A stretch of DNA of 64,000 nt from Lucifuga dentata. Its lineage: Eukaryota; Chordata; Actinopteri; Ophidiiformes; Bythitidae. Where the stretch lies: assembly GCA_014773175.1 (NCBI GenBank), contig VXCM01002118.1:1-64000 (forward strand), given 5' to 3'. Position numbers and translations under genes: made by a program. Below the pieces are notes generated by a model. It did not search any database. It saw only the letters and a program-made list of their open reading frames with translations, and was not told the origin of the DNA. Below, piece after piece: positions 40,051-51,912 of the stretch (within the stretch, counting starts at the first letter, position 1; each line of letters begins with the position of its first letter).

Positions 40051-42597
40051 ATGGCTGCAAACTTCTCTATATCCAGCAGTGACTCAGACACCTCCGAGGA
40101 GGTAGAGGAGCCAGAAACTGACCAGAAACAGAAGGTTCCTCAAAAACACACCCTCACCTTACCTGAACTCAGGACTCCAGGTAGGGTTGAGTAAAAGATT
40201 GTGGGAAATGATGAATTTAAGAAGGGGACAGTCTGAGTTCATTGAAACACAGAACTGAGGAAACTGGGTCGATATCTGTCAAAGTGTCCTTGATTGACTT
40301 TAAACACAACCTGCTCCAGGTGGGGGATAAAGTGCAGCTAATCAAGTAAAGTTTAATCACTTAATTCACTTTTCTGTCTCTTGCTGGGAGCATTCAAGTA
40401 CATGTAATTTGCTCAGTAAATCAGCCCTTTTTTTTTTTTTTGTTGTTGAAAAGCAATCAGTTACTGTCTGAAACAGAACAAAGAAAGTTTGTTTTTCTGC
40501 TCCAGTTGCTGACAATGAGAACATTCCCCATGAATTATTCAGTATCACCAAGTATTCAAGCTTCAAGTTGGTGAGCTGAAATCTACTGAGGTAGTGATGT
40601 GTAGTTAAAATCTTAACTCATGACTACTGGTTTTTTAATTGTATGACTCTAGCTGCACTTTTAGAAAATGAAAGTAAGGTGTTATTATCGGCAGCATCTG
40701 CTGTAATACAGAGTCTATTACTGGACTATTATCTGCTCTTCTTTTTTTCATTTCTTGTCATTTCATAGGTTTGTATCCGTAGGCCGCACTTTGCAGAAAG
40801 CTTAACTAAATTTAACTGCTTGTGCGTTATGTGGTCTTCTTAACTTCTGCTTCAGTCCGATGTGTTTTGGGCCATTAAGATGAAATTGCAATAGAAGTTT
40901 GCTGAAACAAAAGCTATTTGGCTTTTGGCATAGCTCTAGTTGAAGCAATAAAACAGGATTTTTTTTTTTTTTCCCCGAGGACGACAGGTTTTTGGACACT
41001 TAGCTCCCATTCATTCCTTATTAATGGCTGCTTTCCTCCTTTACTGCCCATTTCCCTTTCCTGATCACACCATCAGTTCCTCTTTGAAACATCTCAGGCT
41101 CACCCTTTTGTTCTCTTCATGTAGCAAGTGGTCGAATCAGGCTCAACTCAGAGTCCCACGCTTCCACCGTCTCCAAAGACGATGAGCTCCTGCTCCTAGA
41201 TGAGGACGGTACACCCACTGATGGAGCTCCATTCAGAGGAAGATCTAAGTCAGCCCCCCCTGCCCTCTGGGCAGCCAAGAAATACGGCCAGCAGCTCAGA
41301 AGGATGAGCGATGAGTTTGACACCTTGCTAGACAGAGGGGTAAGAATGAGTGATCATGGGATGAATTAAAATAGAGGAAGAATGACTTAGAAGGTTGTTA
41401 AAAAAGAGAGGTTAAAGGACCAAACCAGTAATCTTGCATGTTTGAGCCGAATATATTCAGTTTTTACACACGTAACATTACTGACGATCATTTCCCAAAG
41501 CATAATACTGAAACGGAGAATTAAAAAATGTTTTTTCTACCTTCCAGACTGCCATTGGTTTCAGTTCATTATGGTACGCTATTAAAATTAACTTGTTGAT
41601 ACTTAAAGCATTCTTGGGATAGGTAATCCATCATCGCGAACAAGACGTGCATTCAGGTTTTTTTTTTTTTTTTAAGTTATGTAATTTTAGCATTTAAGCG
41701 CAATAAAAGGCGTGGAGTGAATGTATGTCTCCACCAGGGAATATAGTCCCAAAAGAAGACCTGCATTTATTGAAAAATTTAAACAACCGTGATTTCATAA
41801 GGCTGCATAACTACTAGCAGGCGAAACATTGATTTTAAAGGTGGGTGTATCACTTGAATATTTGAGTTTGAAAGACTAAGAGAGTTTGCAAAATATCAGG
41901 AAAGCTGAATACGGTTTTATCCTTTGGGAAATAATTGTCAGTAACGTAACATGTATGAAAATTGAATATATTCAGGCTTAAACATGCAAAATGGCTGGTA
42001 TGGTCCTTTAAGGAATGTGTGGTTATGTCTGGCATGCCTGCACAAGACACGGCTAAAAAACACTAAGGAGGTGGTGATAATGGATGCCTTTTAGCTAAAG
42101 AGAAAACTGTAATTAGGATGTAATTGCAATAAGTGGGTTTTTTGAGAAACAATGACTTGAAAGAGTTTATTGTTAAAGTTTTAGGTTATGTGGGGTTGGA
42201 CTACACCCACAAATATCTGTCCTTTAGTGTGACATGATGGGAAATGAGTAGTTAACATCTAAGGCCTCTAAGGTGTCAGTGTTTCCCATCACTTTTAATA
42301 TATACAAATCTACACAAAACATACACTAAGGTAACGTTGTCGCCCTGTTTTAGTCACAGTAAATTAGTTAACTTTAAAACACCGGCTTATTTACTTAATT
42401 GAAGCTTTTTTAGTATTCCCGCTTCATTTGTTCTTCATTCTTTACTGCGATGTGTGCAGGAGATGAAGAAGGTGAGGAATTCTGCGACAGGCAAGCAGAT
42501 GCAGCACTCGAAAACTTGGTGGAGTTACCTGTTCAGCCACCAGGAGACAGAGAGTGAGAACAACCAACATGAAAACCACACCCACTGCACCGAGTAA
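40051..42597 (+). CDS. bad: BCL2-associated agonist of cell death (BAD), BH3-only protein
   Basis: BAD binds the groove of BCL-2/BCL-XL through its BH3 helix and so promotes mitochondrial apoptosis; phosphorylation and 14-3-3 binding restrain it in the cytosol. Coding exons are 40,051-40,180, 41,125-41,339 and 42,460-42,597, all with GT-AG junctions and matching phases, giving 160 aa. An acidic, Ser-rich N-terminus leads to [19 protein letters not shown] (residues 80-98) and the BH3 core [10 protein letters not shown] (100-109). From recalled mammalian BAD, Ser86 and Ser105 correspond to the Akt site in RSRSAPP and the PKA site in RRMS. The C-terminus keeps an amphipathic KTWWSYLF segment. 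The start at 40,051 has a strong Kozak context (A at -3, G at +4); the out-of-frame ATG at 40,043 does not. Intron 3 of the gene carries MITE copy 6. Teleosts may carry two bad paralogues; which one this is cannot be told here. Confidence 0.94.
41412..42011 (-). mobile_element. long-TIR TTAA MITE, copy 6, in a bad intron
   Basis: It starts TTAAAGGACCAAACCAG and ends GGCTGGTATGGTCCTTTAA. The internal order is inverted relative to copy 1. It sits between the BH3 exon (ends 41,339) and the last coding exon (starts 42,460), so it is transcribed in the bad pre-mRNA. Its 75-90-nt TIRs could form a long hairpin there. Confidence 0.9.
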
Positions 42598-42754
42598 GCA
42601 CCGGCAGAGGAGGAAAGAGCAATACAAGGTGAGAGGGACGGAGAAGAACTACAGGAGGCCTGGAGAACAATTCTGATGAGAACAATAAGATCTGCACTGA
42701 GTAAAGGGTTGATTTGAGAGATCAAAACAGGAAGAAGTGTTTCAGTGGGACGTA

Positions 42755-42760
42755 AATAAA
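42755..42760 (+). terminator. bad: candidate bad poly(A) signal
   Basis: AATAAA lies 158 bases after the bad stop codon, and a GT-rich stretch (TTGTGTTTGTGTTGG) follows at about 42,818. Longer 3' ends using AATAAA copies near 46,035 or 46,110 are possible but would overlap the convergent reductase gene. Confidence 0.55.
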
Positions 42761-42779
42761 ACTGCAGTCCCGCTCATCG

Positions 42780-44818
42780 TTCTCACATCATCGGTGAACT
42801 ACTTTTAAACATCTTTTATTGTGTTTGTGTTGGTTGTGATTTTCAATAACTATGTTTGGTAGCCCAAATTCGAAGAGACCAGTGCTCTCACAGGCGTGAG
42901 GAGAAATCGTAGCAACACCGCCACTAGCTGAACTCCATAATAAAACACGGGCCACGTGCATCTGAAATACGACCGAGGGACCGATTCAAGGCAAGGAGGG
43001 AAGCGGGAAACGGAAGGAATGTGTGTTCAGCCACCAAAATACAAAGTGTGAAAATACATGCCAAAAGTACCTCTGTAGCTCTGCTGAATACAGTGCGACA
43101 GAAACAGAGAGATGGATAGAGAGAGAGACAGGTGAGGAGGAGATGATAAAGGTGAGGTAATAGAACAGACAAAGCTTAGAAATTAAATGGGAGGTGGACA
43201 GATTATATCTTTAAGACAAAAGTATAGAACATATAACAGGAATGACAGGTGATCACTTCAGTTTCTCACCCATCACAACTATGCAATACAGATGGAGAGA
43301 GAATCATACTGAGATCAAATGCATATGAGGCCATCTTGAATTGCTGTTAGAATGTCTTTTCTTCTTCTTAAACAGACTGAATTTTGGATTAGATGCGTAA
43401 AAATATCACTCTGAAGTTCTAATTAGATTTGGCTGAATTCCAGCTATGTCTCACTCCTCCATTTACTCTCCTTGCACGCTGTATTCCAAAAATTACAGTG
43501 TGTACAGTGTGTAAAAAACATTCTGACTGTGAGGGAAAAGAAAGGATTTTTTAAATATTCAACTTGAGCCTCATTTTCTATTCACTACCATTCAAACCTG
43601 ACCATACTCTGTTGAAAAACAATGACTATCCTGAATCGCTTTATATCTGAAATTTATCATAAAAAGTACAATCTTTTACAAAGACAATCTCTGATAGTGC
43701 ATAAATAATATCTTTTGTAAAGTGCTTAACTTCAGGGTTAGATTCTATCTCATGAAAATTCAGATATACAGTAGCTATGAAAGCACAAACTGATAAGAAT
43801 CTTTAAAGTCTCCGATGAGCAACAAAACTGAGACAGACTCGTGGATTTTTATGTGTAAATATTTTGTTAATATTTCAATCAGTGGCAGGGGTGGGAAGTA
43901 AAAGCAACATGGATTGGTCATAACTTTATTTTACGAGGTTCCCTGCTTTTTATAAATATGCTTGACCTAGCAATAGGCAGTGTACAATCTATGGGTCTTG
44001 GGATAAATGTCAATGTGCATATTTTAAAAAGTTGGTGGGGATGAATTAACTGCTGTACAAGGAGCCTAAAGAACAGCCTTTTGATATAAGATGGATTTAG
44101 AGTCTGGATAACACACCGAATCACATTTAAATACAAGCAAAGCCTACCAAGAGAGATTGAAATTGGGAGTAATTTAAAATCGTCTTCTCAAGTAGATAAC
44201 ACCTGTTGGTAAATGTGGCTGAGTCACTTGTATCTGCATTGGGATGTGAATACCCGGTTGTTGTACATGCGATCTTCAGCTACCAAGCTTCTAGAAGCGC
44301 TGATCTAACACGAGATTTACGATTTAGGCAAAGAAATTTTATTTGAGTTGTCAGAAATGGAAATCTATGATGGATTTTTTGACCTGTGATAGAAATAACT
44401 CATTTGTAAAACCTAAGATCAGCACTCCTGCACAGCTTGGTAGCGTGATTAGACTATTTGTGGCTTTGTGACAATATGTGATTATTGAAAATGATAATAG
44501 GTTTGTTGGACACGTGTCTTATTCGCTTCCTCTCGACTTGTAGGGTTCAGTTTTGAAGCATTCGGGTGCATTTGTATTGTCTTTAAGACATCAGTTTGAT
44601 TGACTTTTTCATAACTTTTTCTATACTGGGTTTATATATGTTACAAATCAAAGTTTCAAGGAGAGAATTCTAGACAATCTGAGAGACGTCATGTTTTTGT
44701 CATGTTCAGCGAACTCTAAAAGTGTTGAAAAACATGCATCACCAGCTGTGTAAGACACCGTCGACTTGACTGACCTCTTATAAGAGTCATTTCAATTCCA
44801 TCTGTATCTGGTGCAGCA
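42780..44818. other. no recognised gene
   Basis: AT-rich sequence downstream of bad without recognisable exons or clear repeats. Confidence 0.5.
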
Positions 44819-45396
44819 TTAAAGGACCATACCACCATTTTGCATGTTTGAGCCTAACATATAAAATTTTCTTACACATAAGGTTACTGACAATCATTTC
44901 CCAAAGGATAAAACTGTATTTCAGCTTTCCTGATATTTTACAAAATCTCTTCATCTTTCAAAATCAAATATTCAAGTGATACACCCATCTTAAAAATCGA
45001 TGTTTCGCCTGCTAATAGTCACACAGAGTCACGGTTGTTAAATTTTTCAATAAATGCAGGTTTTCTTTTGGGACTACATTCCCTAGTGGAGACAAACATT
45101 CACTTTACACTTTTTATTGCACTTAAACTCTAAAATTATGTAACTTCAAAAAAACCTGAATACACGTCTTGTTTGCAATGATGGATTACCTATCCCAAGA
45201 ACGTTTCAAGTATCTACAAGTTGATTTTAATAGCGTACCAGAATGAACTGAAACCAATGGCGGTCTGGAAGGAAAAAACGTTTTTAACTTACTGTTCCTG
45301 TAGCATGCTTTGGGAAATGATTGTCAGTAACGTTACTTGGATGAAAATTGACTATAATAGGCTCAAACATGCAAAATGGGTGGTGTGGTCCTTTAA
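44819..45396 (+). mobile_element. long-TIR TTAA MITE, copy 7
   Basis: It starts TTAAAGGACCATACCACC and ends GGTGGTGTGGTCCTTTAA, in the same orientation as copy 1. It lies in the intergenic space between the convergent bad and reductase genes. Confidence 0.9.
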
Positions 45397-46391
45397 GATA
45401 TGCTAATTGTGCTACCGCAGCAAAACTGTGTTTTATACATGTGAACACATCTTTCTAATAGTTTCACTTTGACTCTATGAATCTGCAGGCGAAGAATATG
45501 TTTATGGTGTTGAGCTTGGAGCCAAAGACATTTTGTCTCTTGAAACTCAAGTTCAACTGGAATTGAGAGGGTTTTATGTTGGGAGCTTCTTGATGAAGGT
45601 GCTGTTGACCTGCTGTACGTTGTGATGTAACTCTGCTTAGCCAGCCTGCCTGTTTACCGCCTTAAACTTTACATAACACTCAAGAATGAGCTCAGCAATG
45701 TGGTGGTTCTGCTGTTTAAACTGTGACAAAAATGGCTACAGAAATGCTCTTTTCAGCAGAATTCATGCAGCTGTTAATGTTTTTGATGTTACATATTTGT
45801 GACAGTGGACACCCTAGAGAGAAAACCTGCCTGGCGATCTGCAGTTTAGCAACCATCCTTGGCATTACTTGAATCTGAAGACGTGTGTGAAGGAATTTGA
45901 ATTTGAATATTTTTCTGTCTTTTTTTTTTTTTNTTTTTTTTTTTTTTGTTGGATTCCTTTTAATTTTTTTTAATGACTTTTGTAAATGTATTTTCTATAC
46001 TGCTGTTAAACTTCTGGTATATGCTGTCTTAAATAAATAATTTTATGAGTGGTTTTAAGTTGAATATCTTCTGTGAGTGTTGAAGTTTACCAGTTGAGAG
46101 AATGTTTTGAATAAATTTAGGAATTCACCATAAGTGACAATAATAAAATAAAATGAAGGAGGAAATCAGCTTTACTGACAGAATATAGTTATTCGTGATG
46201 CAATGAATCCATATGCATTGCCTGGAAGTGCTCCCAGGATATGATGGCATAGGGGCCACAATACACAAGCCAACTTATTGGGCAAAATTTCCAAAAATGT
46301 TGCATGAACACTTGAGCTGAAATGTAATGAGTTGCTTTGTGTCTCATTCTAAAAAGCATTATAAAGCCATCACAGAGGACAATGGTGTGTG
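45397..46391. other. intergenic or 3'-UTR sequence between convergent genes
   Basis: No coding exon was seen. There is a T-homopolymer with N at 45,933. AATAAA hexamers on the + strand near 46,035 and 46,110 could serve a long bad 3' UTR; I see no convincing minus-strand signal close to the reductase stop. Confidence 0.4.
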
Positions 46392-47987
46392 TCAGACCAC
46401 CTCTGTGGGATCCCAGCAGCACCTTTTTCCACAGTCCAAAGCTGACAGTCTGTCCATGTCGCTGTCACTCAGGGTGAAGTCGAAAAGCTGAGTGTTCGCC
46501 TTGATTCTGTCTGGTTTGGATGACTTCGGCAGCACTGGGACACCCTGCTGCACAGCCCACCGCAACAGCACCTAAAAACAAAACCACTTCCAAGTAAATC
46601 ATTTTGCATAGCGCTGACTGGGTGAGCTGTGTGCGTGTGTGTGTTTACCTGTGCAGGTGTGCGCTCGCAGCTCTTTGCCACCTCCATGACCACCGGATTG
46701 TTGACCAATTCTCCTTTTCCTAAGGAGGAGTAGGCTTGGAAACACACTCCTTGCTCCTTACACACTCTCCTCAGCTCTGTCTGGCACAGCTGTGGGTGGA
46801 ACTCTACCTGGAGAAAAAAAGAGAGACAGGGAATAAGCAGATCATTAATATGTGTTTGTATGTGAGCCTGCAGCTTCTCCTCTCCGAATAAATATTAAAT
46901 GATGTGTCTATTTATACTATTTTCACTCTCCTTCCTCTTACCTGTAGCAGCGCAGGAGGAACCTTGCAGCTCTGCATCAGTTCTTTCATATGTCTGGGTG
47001 TGTAGTTAGACACGCCGATGGCCTTCAGCTTCCCTTGGACATGCAGCTCCTCAAGCGCAGCCCAACTCTGAGCTCGGTTCTCTGGGATCAAATATTAATC
47101 AGGACTCCATCATTGCTGTTACTCAAATACAACTACATTATGGAGGAGAAATGTGAGAAGAAAGTCTTAATTTAGTTAACATAGCATCAATCTGTAAATG
47201 ACTGAACACCCCAAGCCAAAGATTTACCTCTATGTCCTTAATTATAAATCGGCACTATTATTTCACTGTACCTCCTTTAAGGATGCAAAATGACACAAGT
47301 AAAGCACTTGATCTTGCCTGACCTGGATTACGCTGGTCATTCACTACAAGTCCTTGTGTGCCAGGCCAGTGGATGAGATAGAGGTCAATGTAACCCAAAT
47401 CCAGCTGAGAGAGACTGAGGAGGGCTGCCTCCATGGCCTTCACACCCTGATCCTTGGGGCCAAGCTTACTGCAGAGAGGGAGATTGTAGGAGAAAAGAAT
47501 TAGCACATATCACTACATGCAGCAGTCTTTAAGGATATTTATACCCTATTTATGAACAGCACCATATCTGAAAATGAACAATTATCACTGAAAGAAATTT
47601 TTAAAAATCACCTTTTTTCACTGTGCCATTGAGCATCAATAATTGGATAGTGACACAAACATCACAAAGTTTTTGATTCTGTGCTTTCATATTGCTTAAT
47701 GTGGATGGCATTTGAGCCTTTAATCATAAAACTTGCCTGGTAATGAATACATCCTCCCTGGTCAGGCCATATTTGGGAAGTAACTCTTTCAGGGCTCGGC
47801 CCAGATTGGCTTCATTCTGGTAAATGGCCGCAGAGTCAAAGGCACGGTAACCTGCTGCCAGCGAAGCATCCACAGCCTGGTAGACTTCATCAGTACCACG
47901 CAACTTGTAGGTCCCCAAACCAAGGATGGGCATCTGAACCCCTGTGTTTAACTGGACAGTGGGGATGGAGGAGGAAGAGGAGGACAT
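46392..47987 (-). CDS. aldo-keto reductase, short DKGR/AKR-like oxidoreductase
   Basis: A cytosolic NADPH-dependent carbonyl reductase of the aldo-keto reductase fold, related to the short animal genes often labelled 2,5-diketogluconate-reductase-like. Minus-strand coding exons are 47,987-47,737, 47,468-47,323, 47,081-46,942, 46,807-46,649 and 46,571-46,392, totalling 876 nt (291 aa). The catalytic tetrad is visible: Asp51 and Tyr56 in FDSAAIYQNE, Lys85 in FITSKLGP, His117 in LYLIHWPG. The family motif AIGVSNY and the cofactor-site VLPKSSKPDRIKANTQLFDF near the C-terminus are intact. Intron 1 uses a GC donor (ACCAG|GCAAGT). The exon 2/3 junction has two possible readings: NPENRAQ with a GT donor (preferred) or NPGQNRAQ with a GC donor. 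The protein starts with a run of six Ser. The 5' end faces majin. The exact substrate is unknown. Confidence 0.93.
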
Positions 47988-48660
47988 CTCTAGGTTTTCT
48001 AGGTTTGAAAGGCACTTATTTGTCTTTGGTCCTTAGCTGGAGTATTTGGTCATGCAGGAGCAGGTGAGAGAGGGAGAAAGGGAGAGAGGAATTATTATTT
48101 AAAATTGAAATTTTGACAAATGAGCAGTTAACCTTTGATATTTGTCTCATAATTTTTGTCCATTAAGTCTAAAAAAAACAAACAAAATCATCATTCAAAC
48201 GCGTCAGATAGTTACTAAGATTTAACGAGTTTCCAATTAATTTGAACTTTTTTTTTTTTATTTGTTTTTGGATATTGTCATTTAATAGAATCAAGGAGGG
48301 AAAACATTTAAAAGCAGTGATGAATACACATTTAAAATGCAGTGGACAGTCGGCAAGTAAAAATGAAACATAAAATAGTGTTATCCATGATTTTCTCTTA
48401 AACTTTTTTTTGTCAGGGTAGAAACGTAAAGAAGGAATTAAATTCACTTAAAAGATCAAAGCTACATCTTAAAGGACAGACAAACAAACGTCACTTCCAC
48501 AGCGTGTGTTCTATGTTTTTAGTAAGCTTTAACCTAGCTCAAACGAAGACCATTTTTCAATTTTTTTTTCAATTTCTCAAGAAGATGTCGACGAGAAATT
48601 CAACAAATTTATCACTCATTCAATAAAGACATCAAGAAAAAGTAAACGCAACATAACATT

Positions 48661-48722
48661 TTACCAGTCAGCAGTTAAAGTTAGCAGAGGAACGTCGTTT
48701 TCAACGTAATATTTACTTCCGC
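48661..48722 (-). other. possible non-coding first exon of the reductase
   Basis: On the minus strand the sequence ending GCTGACTG|GTAAAATG gives a plausible donor near 48,665. It could splice to an acceptor (CAAACCTAG) just upstream of the start codon at 47,987. Without a transcript this remains a guess; the alternative is an unspliced leader. Confidence 0.3.
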
Positions 48723-48936
48723 TTCACGTTGGTCAGCTGGCGGTCATGTGATCATTGGCCGGGTTTCTTCGTCACCATAGTGACATCTGCTCCGACCGCG
48801 CTGATTGGAAAAGAAATGACTAATAATAAAGCTTAAACGGTCGGAAGGCGGGAATAAGCCAAGTCCAACAAATCACGACGTGTGTCAAGATTTTGATTGA
48901 CACGGAAAGTTTTAACTCTTTACATCTTGGTGAAAG
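48721..48936 (+). promoter_or_regulatory. majin: shared divergent promoter with X-box, and majin first exon
   Basis: Between the reductase and majin lie two ATTGG (inverted CCAAT) boxes, one in GATCATTGGCC near 48,754 and one in GCTGATTGGAA near 48,803, and a near-palindromic RFX X-box, GTCACCATAGTGAC, at 48,771-48,784. A donor, GGTGAAAG|GTAAAAC, at 48,936 would end a non-coding first exon that splices to the acceptor TTTTCTTACAG at 49,339. There is no TATA box. Shared control of both genes is inferred from spacing alone. Confidence 0.5.
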
Positions 48937-49084
48937 GTAAAACTAGCTTGTTTTTCGACGTAGCAAATTCTTACGCCATATTTTCTGTAGCCTTTACGGT
49001 AATTTTGAGTGCGAATGAGTGAGAGATATGTTCATGACAATAAAAAAAAATCTTGTCGTAGCTTGCTAAATCTGTTTACAATTG

Positions 49085-49310
49085 ACATATATGACACATA
49101 TCAATTAATAAAAAACACATTTTCCATCCATTCTCTATATAAGTTCATCCTGTGCAGACAAACACACACTGTTCCAGTTTTATGCTAACTTTTTTGGACT
49201 GTGGGAGGAAGCTGAAGTAGAGTCCACGCATAAAGGCTCAGTTTGACCCCAGGACCTTGTTGCTGTGTGGTGACAGTGTTAACCACCACAGCAGTGACAC
49301 CCTCTGAAAC
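49085..49310. repeat. common fish retroelement-derived repeat in majin intron 1
   Basis: TGGACTGTGGGAGGAAGCTG, then GACCCCAGGACCTTGTTGCT and GACAGTGTTAACCACCACAG are hallmark phrases of a widespread teleost dispersed repeat (the 3' part of a non-LTR or SINE-type element). The class was assigned from memory. Confidence 0.5.
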
Positions 49311-49367
49311 AGCAATTAATCTGTTTTATTTTCTTACAGATTTTGTTGAAACCACTTGAGGTCAGAC

Positions 49368-51869
49368 ATGCCACTACAAGCCTTCTCCTTCCCTGTCCCT
49401 GAAACACGATTCTTCAAAGCTGGCAGTCAGGTCTTCAAGGTCAAGATCATGGGAGGCAACAGCTATAGGCAAGAAAAAAAAAGTTATTTAATTGTTTCTT
49501 CATTCTTTCTTCCTCTTTTTCCCCTTTGCTACAAGTAAGACTCTCTGAATATCATATTAGAGCAGGGCTGTTATCAAGATCACTTTAATCAGTCAAGACA
49601 AGACAGCACACTTACCTTAAACTTAAGACTGAGTTTAACTGGGAATCAAGACCATAAGAAAATAAAAATCCCACCCAACACCAAGTTAAATGTGGATTGA
49701 TCAGTATTGTTGTACTCTGATAACTGAATGACCTATATTTTACTTTTCAAATCAGCTCAAACTGTTGAATTTAAATATATTATGAAATCAAACATTTAGC
49801 AGCACAGTTTATTCTGAGGACTAAAGAGGAAACCAGATTTTAGTGCTACAGTCCTGGATGAAACAACAGATATAAGAGCAATTTTCCATGTGCCATTCTT
49901 CTCCTTTTCACTCCTCAAAAAGCCTTCCTCAGTAGCAAAGGCGACAGGCTCAATCAGAAGTAGAAGCACTTCTAGGCAAGAGAAAGGCTACTGATCTAGG
50001 TTTCAGCCTCCCATCATTCTCCTTCCCCCTCAAGATTCAATCCTTCAAAGCACAGTATAAAATATTCACCAATCTCAAACAGCAGGGGAGACAGCATTGA
50101 TCTTTTTTTTTTCATTTTAACTCCTGTTTTTTAATGCTACTTTCTTTTTTAATAACATGTTTTGATGTACATTGCCTACATTTGCCTTGACATAAGAACA
50201 TTTCATGAGCACTTCATGATTTAGAGCCCCACAAGACCCGTCAGCCTTTGTGCAAAGATAACCTCCTGTAAGAAAGGTTCTTGAACGATCCTGGAGTGCC
50301 TCAATCATTTTTTCCCTGGTGACTAAAGAAATGCATTTTTATCTAAACTTCTTTTGATTCTTTCAGGCTTTCCAGCTTCTTTATTTTTATCTTTTATCAC
50401 AGTTTGATATTTGCGTTTTAGGCTTTTACTGCATCACTGAACTACTTTCACTGATGTTACTGAGCTTAATTTGCTTTGTAAAAAAAAATACAGAAAATGT
50501 GTTGTGAACATGTTATAATGTAATTCTATATTTTAGTGGAAAGCAGGTGATGGGAGGAAACAATATCAACCAGGAGCTGGAGGTAATGACGGATACTTTT
50601 CTCAGTTAAGCTGTATTTATCAGTATTTATCATTAATCAGCAGTATTTTTTTAATTAATAAATTCATTTATCCAACTACTCTCTCTCTCTCGCTCTCTCT
50701 CAGGACATTATCCGAACTGTTCTTGCCAACCTGGAGCATCTCCAGCCCTTCTCTAGTGCCCACTTCAAAGTTTTCCCTTGTATCCTTCACCCTAAAATTA
50801 CTTTATTCATCCATTTGCTCATCTATCATTCATCCAAAATTTCCAATCATTTTTCTTTCCATCTCAACATTTATCAATCTATTCTCACCTAACCTGTGTA
50901 CCCTTCCACTATACTATGATTCATCAGCAATAGTTTGAGGCCATTTTGAAACTGTAACTACTTTTTCATCATACTCTGTCTGCTCTCTTATCAGTTAAGT
51001 GATCTAAATTAATCGATTCCTGTTCCTGCTCTAAAGTCAGTTTTCCTGATGATGCATATATCATCAGTTTTACGCATTTTGCGGCATTTCCATAATTTAT
51101 TTAATGCACTGTAAACAATAAGTCAATTTGGGACTACATGGGACAAAGGTCACAAGCACCTGCATTGTGTGCTGATGTTTTATCGGATGCTGCACCATAG
51201 AGCTACATGCTGATCAAGTGATAGGATTGTTATTGCTTTGCCTGATTCTGCATTAATATGCTGATTAACGTGCTTATTTTAATAGAGGCTCAGTGTGTTT
51301 TGTTAACTGAAGCTACTAGATAAGAAGCAGTGGGTGAGGTCGTCTAAGGTGATGGTCAAACACGGTGAGAAGAAGCTGGGAGCTTACCCTTTTATTCTTA
51401 TCCTCTACCTGGAGAGTAACACGGAGAACGGTGAGGAGGAACACTTATCGACTGATAGAGTATTCATATTCATAATCTGCCTCTCCACACTCTTAGCTGA
51501 CATAAACTATGAGAAAAAAAAACCTGTTACCATCTGTACATGATACAAATACATGTACAAGATGCTGTTGAGACATGAGCTCTATGCAGTCTTTATCATC
51601 TTTCAGGAAAACAAGCAAAGCACAAGAGGACAGCAGTGAGTCCTTGTTTTACAGGAAGTCATACAAAAACAGGAGAACACAGGCAGGTGTGTTGTACTTT
51701 TACTCAAACAATGAAAGAAAAAAAATCTGTTTGTGTAATGGTCAGCGTTTAACCGAATATGCATGGACGCAATATCATGAACATGTGTGTAATTTAGTGT
51801 AATCGTGTACAACATCCCTGCATTGATTACTGCTTTTATGAAGTGTAATAAATAAGGTGCAGCTTTTGT

Positions 51870-51912
<43 letters not shown>

